A DNA stretch of 64,000 bases, taken from Arcuatula senhousia (Eukaryota > Mollusca > Bivalvia > Mytilida > Mytilidae). Below the pieces are notes generated by a model, which saw nothing but the letters and a program-made list of their open reading frames with translations, did no database searches and was not told where the DNA came from. Position numbers and translations under genes: made by a program. The stretch lies in NCBI GenBank assembly GCA_963971305.1, contig OZ020303.1:17047184-17111183 (forward strand), read 5' to 3'. Positions 31,217 through 44,057 of the stretch are shown here, piece by piece; within the stretch, counting starts at the first letter, position 1; each line of letters starts with the position of its first letter.

Positions 31217-34200
31217 TCATCCTGAGTTGCACGAGAATCTACCGGTACATGTTAAGATTTTATGGCACCATACCAATGCTGCTGGGCAAGACATGACAAA
31301 TCCTGTTCCGTACGGTGTACACTCGATGTACTTAGTTGAACAGCTTGTCTCGTGGAAATACGAACTCTTGGTTGCAGCATTCGCGCATATGTTTTTTATG
31401 GCTAAAACAAAAAAAGAAAACAGTTGCCAGATTATTTAGAAATTCATTTTTGTTTTGTTTATTCAACTTATATCTAAAATGAAATACAATCCAATTTCAT
31501 AATAGATAGACAACCATTTGTTTTATCTTTTTAGAAAAAATAACTATTCCCGCCAAAATGGTAATCTAAAAATCTTCGATAGTATAATAACTTAATAAAA
31601 GAAGTGCATCACGAAGCAGACCACAAACATTTAGACTTGAAAACCAAATTGAAGCTTAAGATTTTACCCACAGAACATGCTACTTGAACGTACTACAGAT
31701 TGTGACTAATAAAGAATTAAAATAATAAATTGTCCACTTTTATATAACAGTATTGGATGGATTTCATATATTTACCATTTGGATCCTTTGGTTGCCTACA
31801 TGTGGAATCAAGTTCAATGATGTTTCCAGAATTGGCCGTGGTCTCATTGGTTTTCCCTTTAAAATTTAGCAATAAAACTACCAGATAATAAAGAAACAAC
31901 ACATTAAAGGACAATAACAAAGGTTCAAAGCACTGTACATGATTTAGATTAGATACGTCTAAACGAAAATGAAAAGAAGGCTTCCCCAATTCCAATAGGA
32001 TTTAGAATATGAAAGAAGCCAAGGTGTACCAATGGGGCAATCAAATATCATAAATCCGAAAATTAAGACAGAGACCAAATCGGTAGACAAAAAGTCATCC
32101 CAACAAAACAAACTGTAAAACAAACAAAAAACACACATAACAACCTAACCGCGATCAGCAACGTGAGCTCAAGTTGAAACGAGAGAACTTAGGTGCTCCG
32201 TAAGAAAAACCAATTCCTTATTGCTATAGCACACTCGTTACGTTGTTAACGGGTAAAATCCGGCAAGGAAACTTTTCATGGTGAATTTACTAAATGGGAT
32301 AAAATTGATACTTGTCAAGGCAAAAACCTGGTTCTTTCTTGCACTACCGGTTTAAATTTGCTTGATTTCATAACCTGAAATCAGCATAACCCTTTTTCGA
32401 TAAACTTGATTAAAGCAAAAAAGATGTTGAATTGACATTGCTGTATTTTGACATACATATAACAAGTACCGGTAATCAAAACTAAACAAACTTACCATCC
32501 ACCACTAGTGTAGAACATGATTGGTCTGACGTGTGTCTGTAATATAAATGATTAATTATAAAATTTTGAATTTATCAATTCAAACTTTTACTATAACAAC
32601 TCCATAAAGACACGTAAAATGAAAAAAAAAAGATTATATTGATTAGTTTAGCTTTTTAATTCAAGATAATGAGATATGGAATAAGTGTGCAGACGCTTCC
32701 AACATAAAAGAAGCAAGGGGCCGAGTGTCAAAGCCCGACAGCGCAACAACAAAACCAGCAAACACGAACGAGAACAGCACTAAGAAACACAAAATCAACC
32801 GAACAGAAATCAACAACGCGAACTCGAAAATAGAAAATAAAGAGATGTGGAATAAGTGTACGCGACACAGCCCACAATTAAACGGCAATTTAGAAAAACC
32901 ACAATGGACAACCGCCAGCAGCCTTCAACGAGGCCACTGCTCGCGGTTTCTGCAATTGGCCCATGGTCTAAATAAGATGCATATAATTCAAATCCAGCCC
33001 TGAAATAGTCACAGATAGACCCCCTTCTTAAACAAGGAACAGAAAACATCAAAAAGACAAGTACAAACGAAAGCTTTGTCAAAGATTCCTGGCTTACGAC
33101 AGGCACACGTAATATGTGGCGGGGTTAAACTAGTTTTTTGGGCCCAACCTTCCCCCTATCAATATTCCTAGACAAAGCACAAAAACTAAACACACAATAA
33201 AAATCAAATCGATCAAAGTCCAATTCTACTAGAGAGAACCTAAGACAAAAAACAAGAACAAACAAAAGGACGGTAAAGGAACTCTCTATAGAACACTCGC
33301 TGTTACTGACAGCTAGCTGAGAATCATCAATCGACTGATGTAAAAAAATCAAACGTATCGATTTTAAATCCGACACAACACTTCAAACAATAATGATTTA
33401 GTGAAGTGTCATCACACAAACCGACACGCTTGATCGCTATAATGCTTAAAAATGACAATAGTAAAAACGTTTATGGAAGTTTTAAAGCAAGTATCAAGTT
33501 TTCAATATTTCTGCCAAAAAACACTAAATTCAAAGATTTAACCAAGATATTCATTTCATATCCTTTCCATAATAAATTTTGAAGCCAATTTTTCATTTCT
33601 ATTGGATTGCTTTTAAATTTGTGAGCTTTATAAAAAAACATTACCATAAAATTCAGGATGTAATATTCCTTTCACTATAAGAAAGTGACGTGTACAATTA
33701 AATTTTTCAATAAGAGATCGATACTTGTGGAAGAATTTAGAAAAAGATTTTACTAATTTGTGGTATCGGTAACCTTGTTTTAATAATTTTTCAGTAATAA
33801 AACGGTTTTTATTATTAAAATCAGAAACACAACTGCATATCCGAGCATATCTTACTAACTGTGAAATGTAAACCCCGTATGACGGCGCTAGTGGAACATC
33901 TCCTTCAAGAAAAGGGAAATTTATAATAGGGAAGGTAAAGTCGTCACGTTTATCATATACTTTGCATGTAATTTTCCGTCAATAATACTTAAATCTAAAT
34001 CTAAAAAAGGACATCTATCACCGGTGACGTTAGATTTGTTCAAGGTTAATTCAGAAGGATATATATCTGTAATAAAATTAGAAAATGAAGGATTGTTGAG
34101 TGCAAGAATGTCATCTAAATATCTAAAAGTATAATTGAAAGTTTCGATTAGGTTCTGTTTGTTCGGGTCTTTTTGTAATTTAGCCATAAATTGTGATTCA

Positions 34201-37200
34201 TAACAGTATAGGAAAAGGTCGGCTATAAGTGACGCACAATTAGTACCCGAGTCGGAACGAAACTCAGTTACTCCGGAACTGCTTGCTATAGCACACCCGT
34301 TGCGCTGCCAATTATCAATTCAGTGTGTCATATCCGGTAAAGCAAGACAAAAAAAAACACACTACGACAAACCAACATCTGCACTCATCTGAGAGATAGA
34401 AATACCATATTTGTCTATGAACGCATGGTATCTTCCGTAAATTTTCTTGAGTGAAGACAGCAACTGAGGAGCAACATAACCTTTTATGTCAGACGTGACG
34501 CTCTGCCAAGGAAATCGATTTAATTTTAAGTCCCACAAGCTCTGGAATATCGAATTAGTAGTAATACGTAAACTCCATAAACTGGATCGCACGGAATATT
34601 GAAAGTATATTTATAGAGAAGTAGATTCAAATATGAAGCAGATTTCAGTTGTGTCCGTTATCTCAAGTTCAGTTCCTGTGGATATGTCACCAAATCGATG
34701 ATAAAAAGATGTGGAATAAGTGTAAGCGACACAACCATCATCAAAGAAACGGCAATTTAAAAATTCACAATGGAAAACAGCCAGCAGTCTTCAACATGAC
34801 CAGAGGTCACTGCTCGCTGTCTTGCATTGGCTTCTTCATTGAAAGGATATCATCAATGTAAAGGAATGTGAGGTTAAAAGATAGAGCAAGTCTACGATCT
34901 TTTATGTCTAAAAGTGATTGTAAGAAGTCTGTTTCATATGAATGAAAAGCAAGCAAAGGTGCACAATAAGAGTCCACTGGAATCCCTACCATTTGCTGAA
35001 AAACACGTCCACCAAATTGGACAAATGTGTTGTCTATAAGGAAGTTGAGCATGTCGATTATTTGGTCCTCTGTAAATTTATTCTTTTTCTTAGACTCATT
35101 GATAACAAAGTAAGTCTAAGTATAACAGATATTTGTACCTGCGTTTCCGATTCTTAAAAAAAAACACGTTTAATCAGTTGTTACAATCGCAATTAACCCT
35201 GGGGAAACAGACAGCAGCCTTCGACGTAAGCATGGAAAATATAATGTATAAGAGTCAAAATCAACCCTAAAATCATCAACGAAAGACCATATTTTGGATG
35301 TAAAACAGCTAAAATAAGACGGACAGGCGCACACATTAACTTTAGACAAAGATTCCAGGCTATAAGGTGTGATGGGTTAAACTAGTAGGTAAAAAAAGGT
35401 TTCAGATTTAAAAATTGAAAATTAATGTTACGAATATTTCTAACTTTGTAATTAGTTTTCATTACACTTCATCAAGCAAACCACCTACCCGGAGCTGTCA
35501 ACAGCAGAATAGCAGAAAACATGACTTCCGGCTTGGTCTGGGGTGGGTTTCCAGACAACCTGAACGGACCATTCCGACGAACTCTTTTGAACTAGTTCAG
35601 TCTTTGTCATTCCTTGAGGTGTAACCGTATTTATTTCTGTGATTCTATATAAGTTCAACATATAACATGAACATGGAGGAAAACTCCATTAAAGAGTTCA
35701 ACAAATAAAGTTACGATACTTATTCATTATATTTTTTGTGTATGATTTGTAAATTCATGAAGTTTATTCGTTTCGTTTGTATATTATGTAACCATTTTCT
35801 TTGTGTTTCGTGGTCTCATAGATATATAAATGTATATAATATCTATGGTACAAGCAGCAATATTTTAATTAATGTATCGTTAATTCGAGAGAAAAACGCA
35901 CCTGTTGCATTGCATGATGCAAAAACAGTCTTTTTGCAATATGATATTACTAGTATAATATATAACTATATGATTTACGTATACAGAACTGAAATATTGA
36001 ACATTCTAAAAATTAATACAAACTTATTTTCTGGAGAAGTACTTTTCGCAATAATGGTCTGATTGAACGTTGATCCAGAATTAAGCTGTTGTTTTGAACC
36101 ATCTGGTATTGTATTTTTAGTTGGCAATACTGGTTTGTCTGAACACGACGAGCTTGAGTTTGAAACATAAACCAAAAACTGCAGTGGTATACTGCTTAAG
36201 GGAGAGGTATCTGAAGCCGTCTTAAAATCTTCAATTTGTATAGCAACTGCATACCACCCACTCTGATCTGTAGCGTTATATTCCAAAGTACAATCAGTCT
36301 ACAACAATGTATAAAGAAAACAATTAACTTAAGTATTGAAAATGCATTAATTTTTCTATCCTCTTTTTAAACGCCTTTGTATTAAAAATCATAGTTTTTT
36401 TTTTCAAGAAAAAACTAAAAAGGACATTGCTATGGTTTATTTTTCCTTGAACCCATAAAGTTTCATGAATTACGGTGGTAATTTACATAGAAGGGAGCGA
36501 CCATTTGATTTTTAGAAGGGGGTATGGTGAAATTTGAAAATAAAAAGCCAGGATGCCAAAATCAGGGGAAAAAAGGCAGGACAGTGCTTTAGAAATGGAG
36601 CAGTCGCACACGACAGGTAATCCCCTCGTCCGTTACATTAAAATGTAAGTCAAGATGACCTAAATCTGGAACGCATTATTAATATCCAAGATATACCCAC
36701 TTACCAAATAGCATTCCTCTATCACTTGCAGTTGCAGTTACATGGACCTTTACTAAAACTTTAACTGAGTCATTCATGCAGAATATGTAGGTCAAGGTTA
36801 CTTTATTTTGGTACGGATGCTGGTTACTCTCAGAGATGTACCTAATAACGGAATGTAATCCCTCTATCACGTGCAGTTGCTGTCTGAGATATGGACCTTA
36901 ATCAAAATTTTAACCAGAGTCATTCATGCGGAAAATGTAGGTCAAAATTACCTTAGTTTGGTACGGATGCTGGTTACTATCCAAGCTGTACCCATTGACA
37001 CAATGTCAAATCTCTTTCAATTGCAGTTGCTGAGATGTGGACCTTAACCAAACTTTATAAAAAAAAAATTTAAGCCAAGGTGACCTAATTTTGGTACTGA
37101 TGCTGACTACCATCAAATATGCATCCATTGACTAAATATCATTCCTCTATGATATTTAGTTTCTAAATTATTGACAAAACAAAAAATATTACGTGTAACG

Positions 37201-40200
37201 TACAAATGAACGAGCCAGGCGCTATATCCCCTCCCAAACTACGTTGGGATCGGGGATAAAAAGGCAGGATGCAGTTTTGGGCTGAAAAAAAAAATGGTAA
37301 TAATAAAAAAATACAGGCTCCGATTTTTTTCCGAAACTAAAAATTAAGGCGGGAAATGGTTGCTCCCTAGTCATTTAATGACATAAAAATAAGGTTAGTC
37401 TTATTTGATATAATTTTTATGTAAAAGTTTCCTTCTCTGACTTTACAATAAGACAACCAGAATGAAAATATAATTCACCTCGTCAAGATGTGAACCTGGG
37501 AAGGATTCACAAACACCACCACATTCGTTATTATGAGCCCATCTACATCGCACAACATCTCCATCGTCATCGGCAACTGTGAAATACAAAGATAAAAAAG
37601 AAATACTAAAATATGCAAACAGCACCGAAGAGACAGTAATGCAAGTCTGTGCAGAGACGACAAAATGACAATCAACATTAACATCAGCTACATTTTAATG
37701 CAGACTATTTTGTTTTGGTATTCAGCCACATGCACTTGGTTCTTGAAAAAATACTTATATACTAGCCATGCATATCACTAGAAACAAGTGCCTGTGTATT
37801 CAGCGACAAAATCACGTTTAACAATGAAAAGAAATTTGACACTCAAAAAGAACCTCGTTTCTAAAAGAAACTATATGCATAGAGTTTTTATGCTGTTTTA
37901 AGATTGTATGACTTATTGCAATTTTTTGATTTCCGTTTGTATGCAATGCAGTCTTAATTGGATTCCAACACCATGTTTATACACGAACTGTAAATGTCAC
38001 AAACAAAAGTAAGAACAGTTGGCATAAATCGAATGTATTGTTACCTGGAATTCGCAACCTATGGTTACACCCGTAACTAAATCTAATAATTGGCTGCATT
38101 GCCGTAACAGGAGACGAGTTGATGGTTCCTTTGTCGGTTCTCACTCCAAGATTTGCCTCAGATATTAGCCTCCAGCTTGAATCGCCGTTTACTACCAGAG
38201 ATATCCAACAACAACTCTCATAACTTTATAAGTTAAGATAACTTTAGGTTAATATGATGATATGCAAAGATACTAGTTGTAATTATTGTTAATATTTAAC
38301 AGAAATGTGTACATAAATTACAATGATTTTCGTTTTATTTTGCCTATAAATTCTTCATACTTGTATCTTTCATTAAGACAAGCTAAAAGAGTGTTTGTCG
38401 TCGTACACTTAGGCCTACTCGATTTAACCCTAGTAGAGTAATTTTCTATTATTAGCTCAGTAGGATAATGCGCGCTTGATTTTTCTCAACTGAACAAATT
38501 ATTCTAGTGTCGGGTTTATTCGTTTACTTTTTCTCAATAAAACGGGGTACCTAGTATAGGTCAGTATAGAGTTGACCATTCAAGATTTTCAAATTATAAA
38601 ATAAAAAACATTATTTTCTAATGTAACTTTAGGTAAATTTAACATTAGTTACGTATTGTAACATGAATTTAGAATTTTCTTTGATCTTCAGAAAGAATAA
38701 ATAAGTACTAATAGGCATTTGTATTCCAAATCACCTAAACTGAATGTTGTAACATGAATTGAGAATTTTCCTTTGATCTTCAGAAAGAATAAATAAGTAC
38801 TAATAAGCATTTGTATTCCAAATCACCTCAACTGAATGATATTGCATAAAATGTCACCTGTGTTATATAAACCCAATGGAAAATTTCCATGCAATAATCA
38901 ACACCAAAGACCCAAATATTGCATACCAAAAGCTCCGCCTCCAAAACATTACTCCTCCTTCAAACAATGAAAAAAATATTTGAATATTTATTTAATTTGA
39001 TGTTTCCCGCCAGAAGATGGCACGAGCAAGTATTTCATTAATTAAGATTTTGATTGGTTAAAATATAATTAAGCTACAATCATGTGCTCCGCCTTTCAAT
39101 TATTTTTTTATCAGTGGACGGAGTTAATTCATGTTACAAATTATTTATAGCACCGCCTACCTCGTTATCCAATTAACTACTCACGCTTCGCGTTCGAAGT
39201 CGTAGTACTGTGCTATAAATATAACATATTGCATGAAATGTCACCTGTGTTATATAAACCCAACGGACAATTTCCATGCAATAATCAACACCAAAGACCC
39301 AAATATTGCATACCAAAAGCTCCGCCTCCAAACTTCAAACAATGAAAAAAAAATGAATATTTATTTAATTTGATGTTCCTGCCAGACGACAGCACGAGCC
39401 AGTATTTTATTAATAAAGATTTTGATTGGTTAAAATATAATTACGCTACAATCATGGGATCCGCCTTTCAATTATTTTTTTTATCAGGGGGCGGAGTTGA
39501 TTCATGTTACAAATAATTTATAGCACCGCCTACCTCGTTATCCAAATAAACTTCTCACGCTTTGCGCTCGTAGTACTGTGCTATAAATATAACTTATTTT
39601 AAAATCTAGTCACATTGTCGCAGGTAAACTCTACTCGTGACGTCACGTACTCTTTCATTAAGACGAGCTAAAAGAGTGTTTGTCGTCGTACACTTAGGCC
39701 GTTTTCAGTTAACTTTCTATTATTAGCTCGGTAGGATCATGCGCACCAGACTGAGTTAAACTCGAGTAGGGATTAAAGGTCATCGGGGTTTACCCGAGTC
39801 CGAACTCTAGTCGTTTATTTGTTACTCGAGTTAACTCGAGTAGGTCAACTAAAAACGGCCCCAAGAGTTAAACTCTAGTAGGGGTTAAAGGTCATCGGGG
39901 TTTACCCGAGTCCGAACTCTAGTCGTTTATTTGTTACTCGGGTTAACTCGAGTTAACTAGAGTAGGTCAACTGAAAACAGCCTTAGAGTTTGTTAATCAG
40001 GTAAAAGAAGCAGAGTAAAGGCAAGATCTTACCCAAATTGAAGACTAATACGAAGAGATGATTGTGGTGTATATTTAACGGTTCTTGTTCCCATAGACCA
40101 ATCTTCGGACACGCTGAAATCTGTACAGTAATAGGACATGTTGGAAATTCTCCCTGAACATCCACTAAAACAATCAAGATCCCCTTCACCAGATACTAAA

Positions 40201-40579
40201 GTTCCATTTGCTTTTGAGTCTTGATCACAAAAATTCCCCGGACTACTTCTCCGAAATGCAACTCTGTAGGAAATGGCTATCTGATTTACAAAAAAAAAAT
40301 GAAAACTTATACTTCACTAGAAGTCTTTTTTAAACTGTGATAAGTATTCCGCTGTACTCACCTTTATTTAACATTTTATGGATTATAAAAAAAAAAGTAA
40401 AACAAAAGGTGCACTGAGTTTATCATAAAAGTTATTGGAAATATAAAACTAAAATAATAAAAAGTTTAATGTACCTGACTGTTATCTATCGGCTTCCATG
40501 TGATGTAACCACCACGAAAATGGCTGCAATCTGTGCAGAGCAGACCAAGGAAAAGAAGGAAGATGTGTTTGTAAATCAT
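31217..40579 (-). CDS. Gene B: secreted SHFRGG-family protein with chitin-binding domain (9 exons, 455 aa)
   Basis: Exons 5'-3': 40579-40475, 40280-40033, 38223-38045, 37576-37479, 36298-36024, 35644-35489, 32536-32496, 31856-31776, 31401-31217 (TGA). All introns are GT-AG with the same phases as A and C. Residues 1-18 (IYKHIFLLFLGLLCTDC) are a signal peptide, then SHFRGGYITWKPIDNSQ. Later blocks are FCDQD, GEGDLDCFSGC, MSYYCTDFS, CCW, VRCRWA, ECGGVC, WYAVAIQIEDF, TPDQAGSHVFCYSAVDSSG and DQSCSTLVVDG. The last exon is a CBM14-like domain (YFHETSCSTKYIEC, MSCPAALVWC, ILTC). It is closer in sequence to C than to A. Intron 6 is packed with nested PLE pieces and intron 2 with tandem duplications, yet the frame is intact. 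Glycan target unknown. Confidence 0.85.
32000..32290 (-). mobile_element. PLE lineage 1 3' tail
   Basis: Complement of the lineage tail: CAATGGGGCAATCAAATATC near 32032, GTGCTCCGTAAGAAAAACCA near 32193, and TGCTATAGCACACTCGTTAC at 32221-32240. There is no RT sequence. It lies in gene B intron 7. Confidence 0.6.
32645..34247 (-). mobile_element. 5'-truncated Penelope-like element, lineage 2
   Basis: RT on the minus strand starts abruptly at GTNCASLIADLF (34246), then FRYLDDILALNNPSFSNFIT with an intact catalytic LDD, IYPSELTLNKSN, and PFLDLDLSII. After a frameshift near 33960 comes YGVYISQLVRYARICSC, followed by decayed C-terminus. The tail (TTTAACCCCGCCACAT, GGAATCTTTGACAAAGCTTT) continues to about 32830, followed by a second tail-like block to 32645. 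This lineage differs clearly from lineage 1 (LDD versus IDD, ELTLNKSN versus ELEIK). It lies in gene B intron 6. Confidence 0.75.
34250..35110 (-). mobile_element. PLE lineage 1 fragment interrupted by a lineage 2 tail
   Basis: From 35110 downward: MLNFLIDNTFVQFGGRVFQQ, the GIP block and SFNLTFLYIDDILSM near 34850. Then a lineage 2 3' tail (complement TTGAAGACTGCTGGCTGTTT, about 34690-34830) interrupts. The RT continues at 34640-34375 (KKIYGRYHAFIDKYGISISQ), ending in the lineage 1 tail down to about 34250. Several frameshifts make it dead. It abuts the lineage 2 element at 34247. Lies in gene B intron 6. Confidence 0.7.
36495..37380 (+). repeat. Three-unit tandem repeat flanked by MITE pieces
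   Basis: Units of about 145-150 bp recur at 36650-37155, with landmarks TTGCAGTTGCAGTT (36726), GTGCAGTTGCTGTC (36870) and TTGCAGTTGCTGAG (37020), each followed by TGGACCTTA and TTTGGTACGGATGCTGGTTA-type text. Left (36495-36610) and right (37215-37375) lie GGGAGCGACCATTTGAT and GGGAAATGGTTGCTCCCT. These are opposite-facing ends of the repeat at 59655-59965, so the tandem block may be cargo of one such element. Gene B intron 4. Confidence 0.55.
38369..39600 (+). repeat. Nested tandem duplications in gene B intron 2
   Basis: Two levels. A unit of about 92 bp (TTGTAACATGAATT to CAAATCACCT) repeats at about 38656-38842. A unit of about 385 bp (ATTGCATAAAATGTCACCTG, CCAAAAGCTCCGCCTCC) repeats at 38848 and 39229. 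In addition, 38369-38475 is matched by 39650-39745 (TCTTTCATTAAGACAAGCTA and relatives). No coding sequence. Confidence 0.75.
39697..39982. mobile_element. PIF/Harbinger-like MITE (286 bp)
   Basis: Terminal inverted repeats GGCCGTTTTCAGTTAAC (39697-39713) and GTCAACTGAAAACAGCC (39966-39982) lie between TTA direct repeats (39694-39696, 39983-39985). A 3-bp TTA target and GG-starting ends are typical of PIF/Harbinger. Inside, a unit of about 115 bp (GGTCATCGGGGTTTACCCGA) is present twice. A decayed relative of the left end may sit at 38408. Confidence 0.75.
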
Positions 40580-40610
40580 TTTTGGTACTAAAATGTTAAG
40601 TTATACTTTT

Positions 40611-40653
40611 CTTTTATATGTAGAGTTCAAAATCCTCGTTATTTTATTGGACA
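40611..40653 (-). promoter_or_regulatory. Gene B promoter: CCAAT and TATA boxes
   Basis: TATAAAAG (minus strand, 40611-40618) lies only 32 bp before the ATG at 40579, and TGTCCAATAAAAT lies at 40641-40653. With a normal TATA-to-start spacing the 5' leader would be only a few bases long. Confidence 0.65.
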
Positions 40654-41984
40654 AAACTCACAGGTTTATAAATTCTTTTTTTAACATAGGAGGTCAATTT
40701 TCTCAATAAGTTATTTGTATTGCACCTAAAAACGAAAATAAATAACCGTTATATCTTTCGTTTTATTAAACACATTTAAAAATCTCCAAGAAACAAGACA
40801 AGAGCAATTCAATTTCTTATTACCAAACAATTCAAAAAAGTCATTTATTTCGTAACAAATTATAAACGATGATTTTTTCTGCTTGGTTCTGACAAAGCAA
40901 TAATTATGTTTTCTTATTGATAAAAACTGAAGATCAATTTAGCCTCGTGATTCGTGTGGTATCTTCCCTGTATAAAATTTACTGGAAGGGTGATCTTCAA
41001 ATTTCATATCCCAGCTCGTTTGCTTAACAGGGGTGATCTGAACCGGATCATCCTTTTGAATTCCCTGTTCTACTTTTTCAACTCCATAGTGTCTTTTCTT
41101 TTGTTTTTCAAAGCATGTTTTTTTTTAGAAATGTTAAATGGAAACAGCATTTTTTTTGTGGAGATTGAAAAATAGCATTGTTCCCACTGGGATTGGAACG
41201 AGGATCGTCATTTTTCTAAGTCTACCACCACGAAACCGAGGAAAAGTATTAGCTTTACTCTACAATAAATAGTAAAGAAATGTTTTCTAAATGATTCGAA
41301 ATGCACAGAATGTTATCTCATGTTTGTATTTAAATTTTACACGACACATTGAAATTCTGAAGGCAGGGATGTAAAAAAAGATTATTTCATTCGGACTTCG
41401 TGTGTCAAAAAGACCACCCTATCCGGCCTCCGACCGTCGGGGCGATCTTTTACTGACACACCGCGTCATCATGTAATAACTATACGTAAATCAAAGCGCT
41501 AAAGCGTTAAAAGGCAAGCGGAATTTATCAGTACTAAAATAGTGGATATTTTCACAGATAACGAACACTCTTGTGCCCCCCTTTTGCACAGAAGTTTATT
41601 CAATGTATATATAATCACATTTTAAATAAAAATTATATAAACTTTCGGGTGCACATTCATTGTATTGTACACAAATGATATCGATTCAAAAACCCCTTCG
41701 ATAAACTGACTCGGGAGTTTAACGTCGTGATTCCAGCATATACTAGTGTATTGATTTTGTATTGAATTTTTATGAATGAACTATAAAGGCACCTAGCATA
41801 AACCAATAAAATAACAGCAATATTAAAAGGTAGAGTGCACGACCAATCAAGTTACAGATAAATATTCATGTATGTTCTGGAGCCCATCATCCAATAGCTC
41901 GTCTTGTTAATTGCAAAGGAATTAATAAAACTCTTTGTGTGTCGTTTAAAAATAAAGATATTTAAAATGCATTGAATTGTAACA

Positions 41985-43030
41985 TATTTGATCATATTTT
42001 TGATCAAATTTGAACATATTTGATCATATTTTTGATAAAAGAACAAATTTACAGAAGACCAAATAACCGACATGCTCAATTTTCTTATTGACAACATATT
42101 TGTTCAGTTTGGTGGACGTGTTTTTCAGCAAACAATAGGGATTCCAATGGGCACTAATTGTGCACCTTTGCTTGCTGATTTGTTTCTTCATTCATATGAA
42201 GCAGACTTCTTACAATCTCTTCTAGACAAAAAAGACCGTAGACTTTCTCTCTCATTCAACCTCACGTTCCGTTATATTCATGATGTCCTTTCACTAAACA
42301 GTTCTCGATTTGGTGACTTTCTCCATCTCATATATCCCCAGGAGCTTGAGATAAAGGACACAACGGATTCTAGGAAGTCTGCTTCATATTTAGATCTACA
42401 TCTAGAAATTGACTCACAAGGAAGAATTTCAACAAGGCTCTATGACAAACGTGATGACTTCAACTTTCAAATCGTCAACTTTCCCTTCTTGTGTAGCAAC
42501 ATTCCGTCCGCTCCAGCTTATGGAGTTTACGTATCTCAATTGATTCGTTACTCCAGAGCGTGCGGGACTTACATCATTTCCTAAGCAGAGCGACACGTCT
42601 GACGCAAAAATTGCTCACACAGGGTTATGTTGCTCCTCGGTTGCTGCCTTCACTCAAGAAATTTTACGGAAGACATCATGCACTTATAGACAAATATGGG
42701 ATTTCGATCTCTCAGATGAGTGCATATGTTGGTTTGTCATAGGGTGTTGTTTTGTCTTCCTTTACCGGATTTGACACGCTGAATTGACTATTGGCAACGC
42801 GACGGGTGTGCTATAGCAAGCAGGAACTGCTTACTCTTCCGGAGCACCTGAGTTCACTCTTGTTTCGACTGGAGTTCGCGTTGTGGATTGATATTCAGTT
42901 ATTTTGTGTTTCCATGTTTTACATGTTGTCTGTTTTTGTCCCGTTCCTGTTGGTGTTTACTGGTTTTGTCTCTGCCCTTTCAGACTTTTGATATTCGGAT
43001 ACCCCATTGGTACCTCTGCTTCTTTGAAAA
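41985..43030 (+). mobile_element. PLE lineage 1 copy with mutated catalytic motif
   Basis: RT from about 42040: MLNFLIDNIFVQFGGRVFQQ and GIPMGTNCAPLLADLFLHSY, then FRYIHDVLS (about 42271-42297) where an active RT has YIDD. Next come LDLHLEIDSQG, RLYDKRDDFNF and YGVYVSQLIRYSRACG. A frameshift near 42570 leads to KFYGRHHALIDKYGISISQM and a stop. The tail follows to 43030 (GGGTGTGCTATAGCAAGCAG, CATTGGTACCTCTGCTTC). No endonuclease domain. It lies between genes B and C. Just upstream, 41985-42040 is a small direct repeat of TTTGATCATATTTTTGAT. Confidence 0.8.
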
Positions 43031-43376
43031 GTAATACAGAAGATAAAGAATTACAGTAAGCAGATTACTCCGTATAGACTGAATAAAAACGCGAAAGCCA
43101 GCAGTAACCTTATGACTACATAAGACAGCTAACGCTTGCCTAAAATCAATCACTTATACTAGCGATTACAATATATTTAAATGTTCAACAGATCCGTATT
43201 GCGTTTCTAGTCCCAAACTTACTTTAAACTTGTTATCATCTTTTAAAAAAAAGATTTTCATAAACCCGAGCGACGTTTTCTTTTTAAAACAAGTTTAAGA
43301 GGATTTTTTACTTGTTGTGTGGGTTTACAAGGGTTAAATGTCATCTCTTGATTTTGATGCTTTGTCTGGGATTATA

Positions 43377-43692
43377 AATAGGGGAAGGTTGGGTCCAAAA
43401 AACTAGTTTAACCCCGCCACATTTTATATATGCCTGTCCTAGGCCAGGAAACTTTGAGAAATCTTTTGTTTGTACTTTTCATTTTGATGTTTTCTGTTCC
43501 TTGTTTAAAAAAGCGGTCTATCTGTGACTATTTCAGGACTGGATTTGAATTATATGCATTTTATTTAGACCATGAGCCAATTGCAGAACCGCGAGCAGCG
43601 CCTACTGGTGTCGTTGAAGGCTCATGGCGGTTGACCTTTGTACTTCTTGTTATTTGAGTTTTATCGCGCACACTTATTCCACTTCTAATAAT
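43377..43692 (+). mobile_element. PLE lineage 2 3' tail
   Basis: GGGGAAGGTTGGGTCCAAAA, TTTAACCCCGCCACATTTTA, GCCAGGAAACTTTGAGAAAT, and the ending ACACTTATTCCAC. Collinear with 48551-48890 and the complement of 32830-33165. No RT. Confidence 0.7.
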
Positions 43693-44057
43693 TTTCTATC
43701 ATGAGAATTAACATGCAAATTAAGAAATAAAACGTTCCAATATTTAAAAATAAGTTCAGAAGCGGCAAATATTTTTTTCAACTCAAACAGTTTTTCAATG
43801 TATTATTTAGATTAAATCGAACAAAGACAACGAAATCGAAAATTATTGCCGATGTCCTCTTGTCCATCAGGCGAGGCAAACGAACAACAAATAAAAACCT
43901 TAGTATTCTGTTTATTCATGTGTTGGAGAAAATCTATCGTCAGCAGAAACAACAAAAAATAATTGATAAGAAGTAAAATAAACAAAGCATTTAAATCATA
44001 AATATTTGCAGAAAGTAATCATCCCATTGTTTTTCTGATGAACTTTTCATGTTATCT

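Noticed and set aside
31149..31439. Plus-strand ORF of 96 residues
   Set aside because: It is the antisense of gene B exon 9, which encodes the chitin-binding domain with correct splice acceptor and stop.
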